Assembly: GCA_018266395.1 (NCBI GenBank)
Contig: JAFEAM010000010.1
Span: forward strand, 97,891-140,036
Direction: 5' to 3'
Length of the DNA stretch: 42,146 nucleotides
From: Bacteroidota bacterium
GTDB taxonomy: Bacteria > Bacteroidota > Bacteroidia > Cytophagales > Cyclobacteriaceae
Shown piece after piece: positions 1 through 6,448 of the stretch. Made by a program: the position numbers and the translations under genes. The notes under the pieces are model-generated. The model had not been told where the DNA came from and made no database searches. It saw only the letters and a program-made list of their open reading frames with translations. The first letter of the stretch is position 1. The number at the start of each line of letters is the position of its first letter.

Positions 1-486
1 GTTCCTGAGTTCAACCCTGACGATAAATGTCGGGGCAGGCCCAGCACCTCGACGATAATTGGAGGGGGATGCTTGAAACTAATAATCATGTCACCCCGTC
101 GGGGTTCCGTTTCCATTATCGATTGCCTTTCCATAATAATGCCAACCCTTCGGGTTTTGTGTCCGCACCATGGTGGGAGAGCGCCATCTCAACATTTAGA
201 ATTCTCTGTTCAGCATTCAGAATTGCTTCTCGTTCATCAATTGTTCCTGAGTTCAACCCTGACGATGAATGCCGGGGCAGGCCCACCACCTCGATGACAA
301 ACGGAGGGCGATTCTAGAAACTAATAATCATGTCACCCCGTCGGGGTTCCGTTTCCATTATCGATTGCCTTTCTATAATAATACCAACCCTTCGGGTTTT
401 GTGTCAGTACCGTCGTGGAAGGGCGCAACTTCAGCATTCAGAATTCCTTCTCGTCCATCAATTGACTCTTGTTCCTGGTTTCAACC
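1..486. repeat. Tandem ~240-bp duplication, two copies plus a stub
   Basis: Copy 1 spans about 1-242 and copy 2 about 243-470; a third start (GTTCCTGGTTTCAACC) lies at 471-486. Both copies open with GTTCCTGAGTTCAACCCTGA and share long near-identical stretches. Each copy carries three short palindromes: a CCCTGAC-N7-GYCGGGG hairpin (15-35 and 257-277), ACCCC-GTC-GGGGT (93-105 and 335-347) and AACCC-TTC-GGGTT (144-156 and 385-397). Small open frames cross the copies, but their similarity is explained by the DNA duplication. No gene is called here. Confidence 0.85.
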
Positions 487-670
487 TCACCCATAAACGC
501 CAAAGTTGGCCACAGGTAACTTGGAATCTTAAATCTGAAATCTGAATCAGCGCCACCTTTCACACATACCACCCCAACCCTCCACCTATTCTCTGGCAAT
601 CCCTTTCCCATACTTTTCCATGCTTTACCCGTGCAACTCCTATCCCTTGCAAGGGTTATCCTATTGCATT

Positions 671-731
671 TTCGCTGGTTTTTCGCTCCCTCTTCGCTCG
701 TTCTTCGCTCAGTTTTCGCTGGATGTTCGCT
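671..731. repeat. Six TTCGCT motifs with exact 11-bp period
   Basis: TTCGCT begins at 671, 682, 693, 704, 715 and 726. The six bases are invariant and the five spacer bases differ in every unit. The period is not a multiple of three, so protein coding does not explain it. It is near one helical turn, placing all copies on about the same DNA face. It could be an iterated protein-binding site or a decayed minisatellite. Confidence 0.85.
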
Positions 732-961
732 CTGGACTAGCCAGGTTTGGTCTCGATGGCGGCCCTCAAGGCGCCGGAAATGGCGCCGCGAATAAGATGA
801 GGTGGACACAGAACATGAATTCCGTACCAACCGGAAAGTAACTGCAAAGTGAGGAGAAAAGTTATATGTTTTACAAAAAAAATATTTACCGCAGAGGCGG
901 AGAGGCGCAGAATGTTTGTTGATTAGGTAACGTGAGATCTGAAATCTGAGATCAGAAATTA

Positions 962-1042
962 CCCCGACGATGAATGTCGGGGTTTGAACCCCGACGATAG
1001 ATATCGGTGCGGGCCATGAAGCCCGACGATGAATGTCGGGGC
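962..1042. repeat. Cluster of REP-like palindromes downstream of the fucose permease
   Basis: Three copies of CCCCGAC-N7-GTCGGGG or variants lie at 962-982, 989-1013 (degenerate) and 1021-1042, ending 8 bases before the permease stop codon on the minus strand. Each can form a 6-7 bp GC-rich stem with a 7-nt loop. They sit at the 3' end of the fucose operon transcript, so they could act in termination or mRNA stability. No clear U-tract follows. Confidence 0.7.
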
Positions 1043-1049
1043 AGGCTTA

Positions 1050-2393
1050 TCATTGAACTAACTTATCCTCATTCACCGCCGCATCTAGTTTATATCCTCT
1101 GACTCCAAAATACAATATGAATAAAAATGCCACAGCCGGAACGATGAGCGCGTTCTGCATCCCTGTCTGGGACACAAGACCTGTGAGAGGAGGGAGCACG
1201 GCCCCGCCTGCGATAGCCATGATGACCAGCGAGGAGCCAAGCTTGACCTGACTCCCGAGATTCTTTATGCTCAGCGCGAAGATGGTGGGAAACATGATGG
1301 AGATAAAGAAGTACACAGCAAGTATGGCCATTACGGAAAGAATGCCTTCACCGGTCCAGGCAAAGACGAGAAGGGAAAAACAAATGATGGCATAGGCGGA
1401 CAACAGTCGTTCAGCCCTGAAGAAGGTGAGCAATCCCGTGCCTACAAACCTGCCGAGCATAAAGAGGATGAAGCCGAACGAGGCATGGTAGCTGGCGATC
1501 TGCGTTGGCGTCATGTCGTCGGTGATGCGGTAAAAGAATTTGACGATCTCCAGGTGATCGTTCGCGGCGAAGTGGAGTTTGAGGTCGATGAAGTATCCCC
1601 AAATGGATGCCTGTGCCCCCACATAGAAGAACTGCGCGATGATGCCCGCCACCAGGTGCTTGTGTTTGAAGATGCCCTTCATCGAGGCGTGGGTCTCGGA
1701 GGCATTGGAGATTTCTGGCATGTGGACTAGGGAGAAGAGAATGGCAACAAAGAGGACAATTCCCGCCAGCGCGAGGTAGGGCATCTGCACGGAATGAGCC
1801 TCAGCTATGCGGATAGTCTCCGCTTGATATGCCGGCATGGCGTTCAGCAGATCGTTGGTGTATTCCGTGGAAGAGAAGATGAACAAACTGCCGATGACAG
1901 GAGCGAAGATGGTGCTGAGGCCGTTGAAGAACTGTGAAAAATTAATCCTCACTTCCGCCCACTTGGGTGTGCCAAGCACGGTAACATAGGGATTGGCAGC
2001 GGTCTCCAGGAAAGCGAGTCCGCAGGCGATGATGAACAATGCAAAAAGGAAGAATGCGTACACTCTTATTTCAGCAGCCGGATAAAATAAAATGGCCCCC
2101 GTTGCGTAGAGCAGGAGGCCGATGAGAATGCCTTTCTTGTAACCTACCCGGTTGAGGATAAATCCCGCTGGAATAGCCATGACAAAATACCCGATGTAAA
2201 AGGCCGAATCCACAATACCGGCCTGCGCCCGTGAAAGATGCAGCGCCGTCTGGAAGTGCTTGATAAGCGTACCATTCAGACTGTTTGCCAAACCCCATAG
2301 AAAGAACAAACTGGTGACCAGCGCAAAAGGAAGCAGGTATGATTTTCCGTTGCCTCCGACTGCTTTAACACTACTATCTGATGGTAAAGCCAT
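1050..2393 (-). CDS. fucP: L-fucose:H+ symporter-like permease (FHS family, MFS)
   Basis: Probable inner-membrane permease bringing L-fucose into the cell with protons. The 447-residue length fits FucP, and hydrophobic segments suggest twelve membrane helices. The N-terminal FFLWGLAN and the later FLETAANPYVTVLG stretch match the FucP/GluP subfamily; the Glu of LETAANP corresponds to E. coli Glu135. By eye alignment the E. coli Asp46 position (NNLNDIL) is Gly41 here (NSLNGTL), so substrate or coupling may differ. It is the last gene of the fucose operon, 110 bp after the fucose dehydrogenase gene, and the gap holds a REP-like hairpin. ATG start. Family is clear; the exact sugar rests on context. 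Confidence 0.85.
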   Translation of the reverse strand: MALPSDSSVKAVGGNGKSYLLPFALVTSLFFLWGLANSLNGTLIKHFQTALHLSRAQAGIVDSAFYIGYFVMAIPAGFILNRVGYKKGILIGLLLYATGAILFYPAAEIRVYAFFLFALFIIACGLAFLETAANPYVTVLGTPKWAEVRINFSQFFNGLSTIFAPVIGSLFIFSSTEYTNDLLNAMPAYQAETIRIAEAHSVQMPYLALAGIVLFVAILFSLVHMPEISNASETHASMKGIFKHKHLVAGIIAQFFYVGAQASIWGYFIDLKLHFAANDHLEIVKFFYRITDDMTPTQIASYHASFGFILFMLGRFVGTGLLTFFRAERLLSAYAIICFSLLVFAWTGEGILSVMAILAVYFFISIMFPTIFALSIKNLGSQVKLGSSLVIMAIAGGAVLPPLTGLVSQTGMQNALIVPAVAFLFILYFGVRGYKLDAAVNEDKLVQ

Positions 2394-2418
2394 TTGGGGT
2401 TACTGATTACTATTTGCC

Positions 2419-2486
2419 TTGAACTTTGAACGTTGAACCTTCAACTTTGAATCTTGAAACTTGAACCCCGACGATAAATGTCGGGG
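2419..2486. repeat. TTGAAC-rich low-complexity run followed by a REP-like hairpin
   Basis: A run of TTGAAC/TTTGAA words of about 7-8 bp period (2419-2465) leads directly into a perfect CCCCGAC-N7-GTCGGGG palindrome at 2466-2486. It fills the gap between the fucose dehydrogenase and permease genes. The same hairpin family occurs at 15-35, 257-277 and 962-1042. Confidence 0.75.
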
Positions 2487-2503
2487 CCTGCCGGACTCTG
2501 GAC

Positions 2504-3274
2504 TCATGTGCCAACCGCCCTATCCAACACCGTATACCCTCCATCCACCAGCATCCACTGCCCCGTCACATGGCTGCTTCTATCCGACAACAGAAACACG
2601 ACCATGTCGGCGATCTCTTCAGGGCGTGTCATGCGCTTACCTAACGGTATGCGGCTCTCTATCTCTTTCTTCTTCTGCTCTGAATTTGGCTGTGTCGACA
2701 GCCAGGTCTCATACATGGTCGTCCACACTTCTGCGGGAAGGACTGCATTGACCCTTATATTATATGGCAGCAACTCTACTGCCCACTCACGGGTAAGTCC
2801 CAGAACGCCACCCTTGGCCGCGGCATAGCCGGAAGTATTACCCTGACCGGTGACAGCGACTTTCGACCCTATGTTAACAATGGCTCCCTTGGCATTCTTC
2901 AAATAGGGAAGTGCAAAGTGCGCTAGCGAATAGAAATGGACGATATTGCTCTGCAGCGATGCGGCAAACTTCTCAGGTGTGCCTTTCTCAAGTCCTACGC
3001 CGTCGTTGAACCCGGCATTGTTGACCAGCCCGTCGATGTGTTTGTATTTCTGCACGACCTGTTCAATGGCCGACTGACAATAGGAGGACTGGCTGAGATC
3101 ACCTGGCAAGAACATTACAGGGTACTTTGCCGTCAGTTCCTTACCAGCACGTTCATCCTTATCGAGAATGACAGGGTGAGCCTGCTCCTCCAGCAGTTGC
3201 ATGACAATGGCTCTGCCGATGCCTTTGGCGCCACCGGAGATCAGGACGACTTTGTCTTTAAGGTGAAGATCCAT
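2504..3274 (-). CDS. SDR oxidoreductase, probable L-fucose dehydrogenase
   Basis: Classical short-chain dehydrogenase of 256 residues, expected to oxidise L-fucose to the fuconolactone with NAD(P)+. The Rossmann motif SGGAKGIGRA lies at about residues 14-23, NNAG at about 90, and the catalytic YAAAK follows an NIGS strand carrying the Ser. An aspartate after the second beta strand (VILDKDE) favours NAD+. The sequence has the look of the HSD17B14-type L-fucose dehydrogenases. It lies 18 bp after the lactonase gene in a five-gene minus-strand operon, so lactone production is the natural step for it. Substrate is inferred from context; the two SDRs of the operon could have swapped roles. Confidence 0.75.
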   Translation of the reverse strand: MDLHLKDKVVLISGGAKGIGRAIVMQLLEEQAHPVILDKDERAGKELTAKYPVMFLPGDLSQSSYCQSAIEQVVQKYKHIDGLVNNAGFNDGVGLEKGTPEKFAASLQSNIVHFYSLAHFALPYLKNAKGAIVNIGSKVAVTGQGNTSGYAAAKGGVLGLTREWAVELLPYNIRVNAVLPAEVWTTMYETWLSTQPNSEQKKKEIESRIPLGKRMTRPEEIADMVVFLLSDRSSHVTGQWMLVDGGYTVLDRAVGT

Positions 3275-3292
3275 CAGAAGGAACGGTAATAT

Positions 3293-4117
3293 CTAAAGAT
3301 GGTAAAAACGTCTCGCATTCTCACCGAGGATGTCCTTCTTTTCAGTAGGGGACAGGGCGGAGATAAAGGATTGTATAATGTCGAGCTGTTGTGCATACTG
3401 TGCGGCAACAAGACATACAGGCCAGTCTGATCCATACATTAATCGATCAGGCCCGAACGCTTCAAGGATAGTGTCAAGATAGATCCTGAAATGCTCCAAC
3501 TTCCAGCCTTTCCAATCCGCTTCTGTAACCATACCCGATAGTTTACAGAACACATTCTCAGACTTCGCGATTTCCTTCATGTACTTCGCCCAGGGTTCTG
3601 TAATCTGATCCTTGATCATAGGCTTTGCAATGTGATCGATGACAAACTTTTGTTGAGGAAACTTCCTCACGAAAGTGATGGCAGCAGGCAGGTGCTGAAC
3701 ATAGACCAGGATATCATAACTGAATCCATAGGCCTCCAATTGCGCCACTCCGTTTTGAAAATGACTGTTGAGCAGGAAGTCTTCATGCTCTCCCTGGACG
3801 ATGTGGCGGAATCCTTTTAGTTCGTCGAATTGGTGATAGTATTCCAGCCGCGCCTGCAATTGAGGCGACCTGAGGTCGGTCCACCCTACGACTCCTTTAA
3901 TGAATGAATTCTCTCTTGCACATCTCAACAGGAACTCCGTTTCTTTTTCGGACTGGTCGGCCTGCACTGCCACGCATGCCTCAATCTTGTTGGCTTTCAG
4001 GATGGGCTCAAGGTCGGAGGGAAGAAAGTCGCGGCGAATAGCGGCCATCTCTTCGGTGATCCATCCATCGCGCAGAGGATTGTATCGCCAGAAGTGCTGG
4101 TGTGCGTCTACGGTCAT
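3293..4117 (-). CDS. Amidohydrolase-2 family, probable L-fuconolactonase
   Basis: Cytosolic metal-dependent hydrolase of 274 residues (COG3618-type) that should open L-fucono-lactone to L-fuconate. The first metal motif DAHQHFW is at residues 4-10, a mid-barrel FVIDHIAKP stretch supplies a further histidine, and the late MYGSDWPV motif carries the conserved aspartate. There is no signal peptide. Its ATG overlaps the stop of the upstream hydrolase gene by four bases (ATGA, 4114-4117), indicating translational coupling. Related lactonases act on other sugar lactones; fuconolactone is chosen because of the neighbouring FucP and dehydrogenases. Confidence 0.8.
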   Translation of the reverse strand: MTVDAHQHFWRYNPLRDGWITEEMAAIRRDFLPSDLEPILKANKIEACVAVQADQSEKETEFLLRCARENSFIKGVVGWTDLRSPQLQARLEYYHQFDELKGFRHIVQGEHEDFLLNSHFQNGVAQLEAYGFSYDILVYVQHLPAAITFVRKFPQQKFVIDHIAKPMIKDQITEPWAKYMKEIAKSENVFCKLSGMVTEADWKGWKLEHFRIYLDTILEAFGPDRLMYGSDWPVCLVAAQYAQQLDIIQSFISALSPTEKKDILGENARRFYHL

Positions 4118-4959
4118 GCCTTTTGTGCGACCTGCTTTTGCTGCCCGAGTCCGTCAATCCCTAATTCGATCACGTCGCCGGCTTTGAGATAGGTTGGCGG
4201 CTTCATGCCAAGGCCTACACCTGCAGGTGTTCCGGTAGAGATGATATCACCGGGAAGGAGGGTCATGAACTGGCTGAGATAGCTGATAAGATGGGGGATC
4301 TTAAAGACAAGTTCTCTGGTGTTGCTGTTCTGCATGCTCTTTCCGTTGACATTAAGCCACAACCTCAGATTATTCACATCGTTGATTTCATCTGCAGTCA
4401 CCAGCCACGGCCCAAGTGGCGCGAAAGTGTCGCAGCTCTTGCCTTTTACCCACTGGCCGCCTCTCTCCAGCTGGAACTCGCGTTCGCTGTAATCATTGTG
4501 AAGGCAATAACCGGCGATATAGCCTGTTGCCTCGGCTTCTGATACATAAGTTGCCTTCTTCCCGATAACTACGGCCAGTTCCACCTCCCAGTCTGTCTTG
4601 GTGCTATTGCGAGGGATGTATAACGCATCGTTGGGCCCGCACATCGAAGTGGTGGACTTGAAGAAAACCACGGGTTCAGTGGGCAACGTCATGTTGGATT
4701 CACGCGCATGGTCGGAATAGTTCAGACCGATGCAGATGATCTTTGAGGGTCGTTGTACGGGTGGACCATAACGGGCAGGTGGAATGGGATGTAACTTCGA
4801 AAGATTGGCATCCAGCCATGACCTGAGGCTATGCAATCCCTCATGGGCAAAAAATTCCTCATTATAGTCCTCACCAAAGCCTGATACGTCATAGATCTTC
4901 CCATCAATTTCCACAGCTGGACTTTCGAGGCCAGGATCACCGATTCTGCAAAGTTTCAT
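4114..4959 (-). CDS. FAH-family hydrolase, probable 2,4-diketo-3-deoxy-L-fuconate hydrolase
   Basis: Fumarylacetoacetate-hydrolase fold enzyme expected to split 2,4-diketo-3-deoxy-L-fuconate into pyruvate and L-lactate, the last step of non-phosphorylative fucose breakdown. Metal ligands are visible as Glu125 and Glu127 (DWEVELAVV) and Asp156 (HNDYSER), with the family signature GDIISTGTPAGVG near the C-terminus. I place the start at the ATG 4957-4959, giving 281 residues beginning MKLCRIGD. A frame open to 5004 would overlap the upstream SDR by 46 bases and add an arginine-rich stretch unlike the family. With the chosen start, the SDR stop and this ATG share one base (TGATG). The other end overlaps the lactonase by four bases. 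Confidence 0.82.
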   Translation of the reverse strand: MKLCRIGDPGLESPAVEIDGKIYDVSGFGEDYNEEFFAHEGLHSLRSWLDANLSKLHPIPPARYGPPVQRPSKIICIGLNYSDHARESNMTLPTEPVVFFKSTTSMCGPNDALYIPRNSTKTDWEVELAVVIGKKATYVSEAEATGYIAGYCLHNDYSEREFQLERGGQWVKGKSCDTFAPLGPWLVTADEINDVNNLRLWLNVNGKSMQNSNTRELVFKIPHLISYLSQFMTLLPGDIISTGTPAGVGLGMKPPTYLKAGDVIELGIDGLGQQKQVAQKA

Positions 4960-5732
4960 CAGGAATTCAGTTTTAGGAAGCCGCCGTCGATAGGGTAGTC
5001 GCACCCCGTTATAAAGGAAGCCTCATCCGAACATAAGTATAAAGCAAGGTTTGCTATTTCCACAGGCTTGGCCATTCGCCCAATAGGTTGGGTCTTGGAG
5101 AGTTTCTCAAACATCTCTGACTCTCGGCCGGGGTAGTTGGCTTTCAGGAAACCGTCGACAAATGGAGTGTGTACTCTGCCAGGAGAAACGCAATTGCAGC
5201 GGATTCCTTCCTGCACATAGTCCTTCGCCACTGACAAAGTCATGCTCACTACTGCGCCCTTGGTCATGCTGTACGCGAAGCGGTCGGAGATGCCGGTGGT
5301 GGCGGCGACGGAGGCGAGGTTGAGGATCACACCCTTACGCTGCTCCTTCATATAAGGAAGTGCGCATTTCATTGCGTTATATGTGCCCTTTACATTCACG
5401 TTGAACAGGCGCTCAAAGTCTTTTTCCTCGGTTGTCTCCAGTCTGCCGATGTGGGCTATACCTGCACTGTTGACCAGTATGTCAATGCGACCGTGGGCTT
5501 GAACAATATCGCCCATCACTTTCTTCATTGCGGACTGATCGGTGACATCGCAGGTCCAGACGCTTGCCTTTTGGCCGGTCATCTGGCGTGCTGTTTCTTC
5601 TGCCGTCTGATTTTGAAGATCCACGATGCAGACGGTTGCTCCCTGTTCGCCGAAAGTGGTGGCGATTGCGCGACCGATGCCGCTGCCTGCACCTGTGACA
5701 ACTGCGACCTTGTCCTTTAAGCTGAAAAGCAT
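4959..5732 (-). CDS. SDR oxidoreductase, probable 2-keto-3-deoxy-L-fuconate dehydrogenase
   Basis: Short-chain dehydrogenase of 257 residues, likely oxidising the C4 hydroxyl of 2-keto-3-deoxy-L-fuconate with NAD+. TGAGSGIGRA lies at about residues 13-22, an Asp follows beta-2 (IVDLQN), the active site is YSMTK, and the stretch GIRCNCVSPGRVHTP resembles the BDH2/DHRS6 group to which the known Xanthomonas enzyme is related. First gene of the fucose operon; its stop shares a base with the next start. No clear promoter is visible in the 57 bp upstream, so it may be read through from the thioredoxin gene at 5790-6401. Confidence 0.78.
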   Translation of the reverse strand: MLFSLKDKVAVVTGAGSGIGRAIATTFGEQGATVCIVDLQNQTAEETARQMTGQKASVWTCDVTDQSAMKKVMGDIVQAHGRIDILVNSAGIAHIGRLETTEEKDFERLFNVNVKGTYNAMKCALPYMKEQRKGVILNLASVAATTGISDRFAYSMTKGAVVSMTLSVAKDYVQEGIRCNCVSPGRVHTPFVDGFLKANYPGRESEMFEKLSKTQPIGRMAKPVEIANLALYLCSDEASFITGCDYPIDGGFLKLNS

Positions 5733-5789
5733 GATGATCCCATTTGAAATTGGTTGCCGCCCGAGACCCTTAACCTAGGAATTTGAAGC

Positions 5790-6401
5790 CTATTTCGCCA
5801 ACCCTTCAAGGAATTCCTTGAATTTAGGCGTGTCATACCGCATGGCTCCCACTTCCTTGCGAGCGATCGTGCCATCTGGTGTGAGAATAAAGGTTGTGGG
5901 AATTGAGGGCACCTGCAACTGCTCGGGAAGGTAGCCAGAAGGCATATAGGGATTGAAGGTGAAACCTTTGTTTTTCACATAGTCGGCCACTTTCTTTTTG
6001 TCGGTATCCTTGTCCAGGGACAGCATCACAAAAGTCACCTTTGCGGGATCGGTCATTTCATAGAGTCGCTGGATGCCAGGCATTTCAGCCCTGCAGGGTC
6101 CGCACCAAGTCGCCCACAGATTGAGGAAGACCACCTTGCCTTTAAATTGTTCGAAACTCTGGCGGCTTCCCTGCATGTCCTGGATGGTAAACTGATAATC
6201 AAAGGCTTCCTTCTTTTCCTCAGCCAGGGCCGGCGCATTCCGCACGCCCGTGAGAAGAAGCGCCTGCTGGCTCCATTCTGATACAGATTGCAGGAGCCCC
6301 GTTATTTGCAGAAAGCCCACGAGAAGGAGGGTGACAGCAGCAGTCTTGATCACTTCGCGAAGGAAGCCGGGTATCTTTCTGGTGTGATCTTTGAAGGACA
6401 T
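5790..6401 (-). CDS. TlpA-like membrane-anchored thioredoxin
   Basis: Thiol-disulfide oxidoreductase of 203 residues, anchored by one N-terminal membrane helix (about residues 20-38) with the thioredoxin domain outside the cytoplasm. The redox motif WCGPC (Cys100, Cys103) follows NLWAT, and a VPSIPTTF stretch supplies the cis-proline loop. It probably reduces periplasmic cysteines or cytochrome c apoproteins, but no partner gene is nearby. The ATG at 6399-6401 is chosen over a TTG at 6404. It lies 57 bp upstream of the fucose operon on the same strand and 47 bp from the divergent gene at 6449. Confidence 0.85.
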   Translation of the reverse strand: MSFKDHTRKIPGFLREVIKTAAVTLLLVGFLQITGLLQSVSEWSQQALLLTGVRNAPALAEEKKEAFDYQFTIQDMQGSRQSFEQFKGKVVFLNLWATWCGPCRAEMPGIQRLYEMTDPAKVTFVMLSLDKDTDKKKVADYVKNKGFTFNPYMPSGYLPEQLQVPSIPTTFILTPDGTIARKEVGAMRYDTPKFKEFLEGLAK

Positions 6402-6448
6402 CAATTCGATCCGAATTCAGTAATTTCGGTTCAATTTAGGATCAAAAA

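Larger units (their letters stand above)
487..1049. other. Gene-free intergenic stretch with repeat remnants
   Basis: I see no credible gene. The stretch holds short iterated AATCTGAAATCTGA-like runs (about 528-546 and 932-956), a six-fold TTCGCT array at 671-731, two GGCGCC palindromes 12 bp apart (770-775 and 782-787), a GCAGAGGCGGAGAGGCGCAG-type dispersed element near 891-911, and REP-like hairpins at 962-1042. A minus-strand open frame at 438-830 crosses the array but shows no recognisable protein features. Confidence 0.7.

Noticed and set aside
27..496. Two overlapping similar open frames (27-317 and 269-496)
   Set aside because: Their shared peptide stretch follows from the tandem DNA duplication. 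The frames run across palindromes, show no domain, and several other frames in the same DNA are equally open.
671..731. CRISPR-like array
   Set aside because: The repeat is only 6 bp with 5-bp spacers, far too small for CRISPR, and there are no cas genes.
438..830. 130-residue minus-strand open frame over the TTCGCT array
   Set aside because: It crosses a non-triplet 11-bp repeat, has no recognisable features, and no neighbouring operon context.
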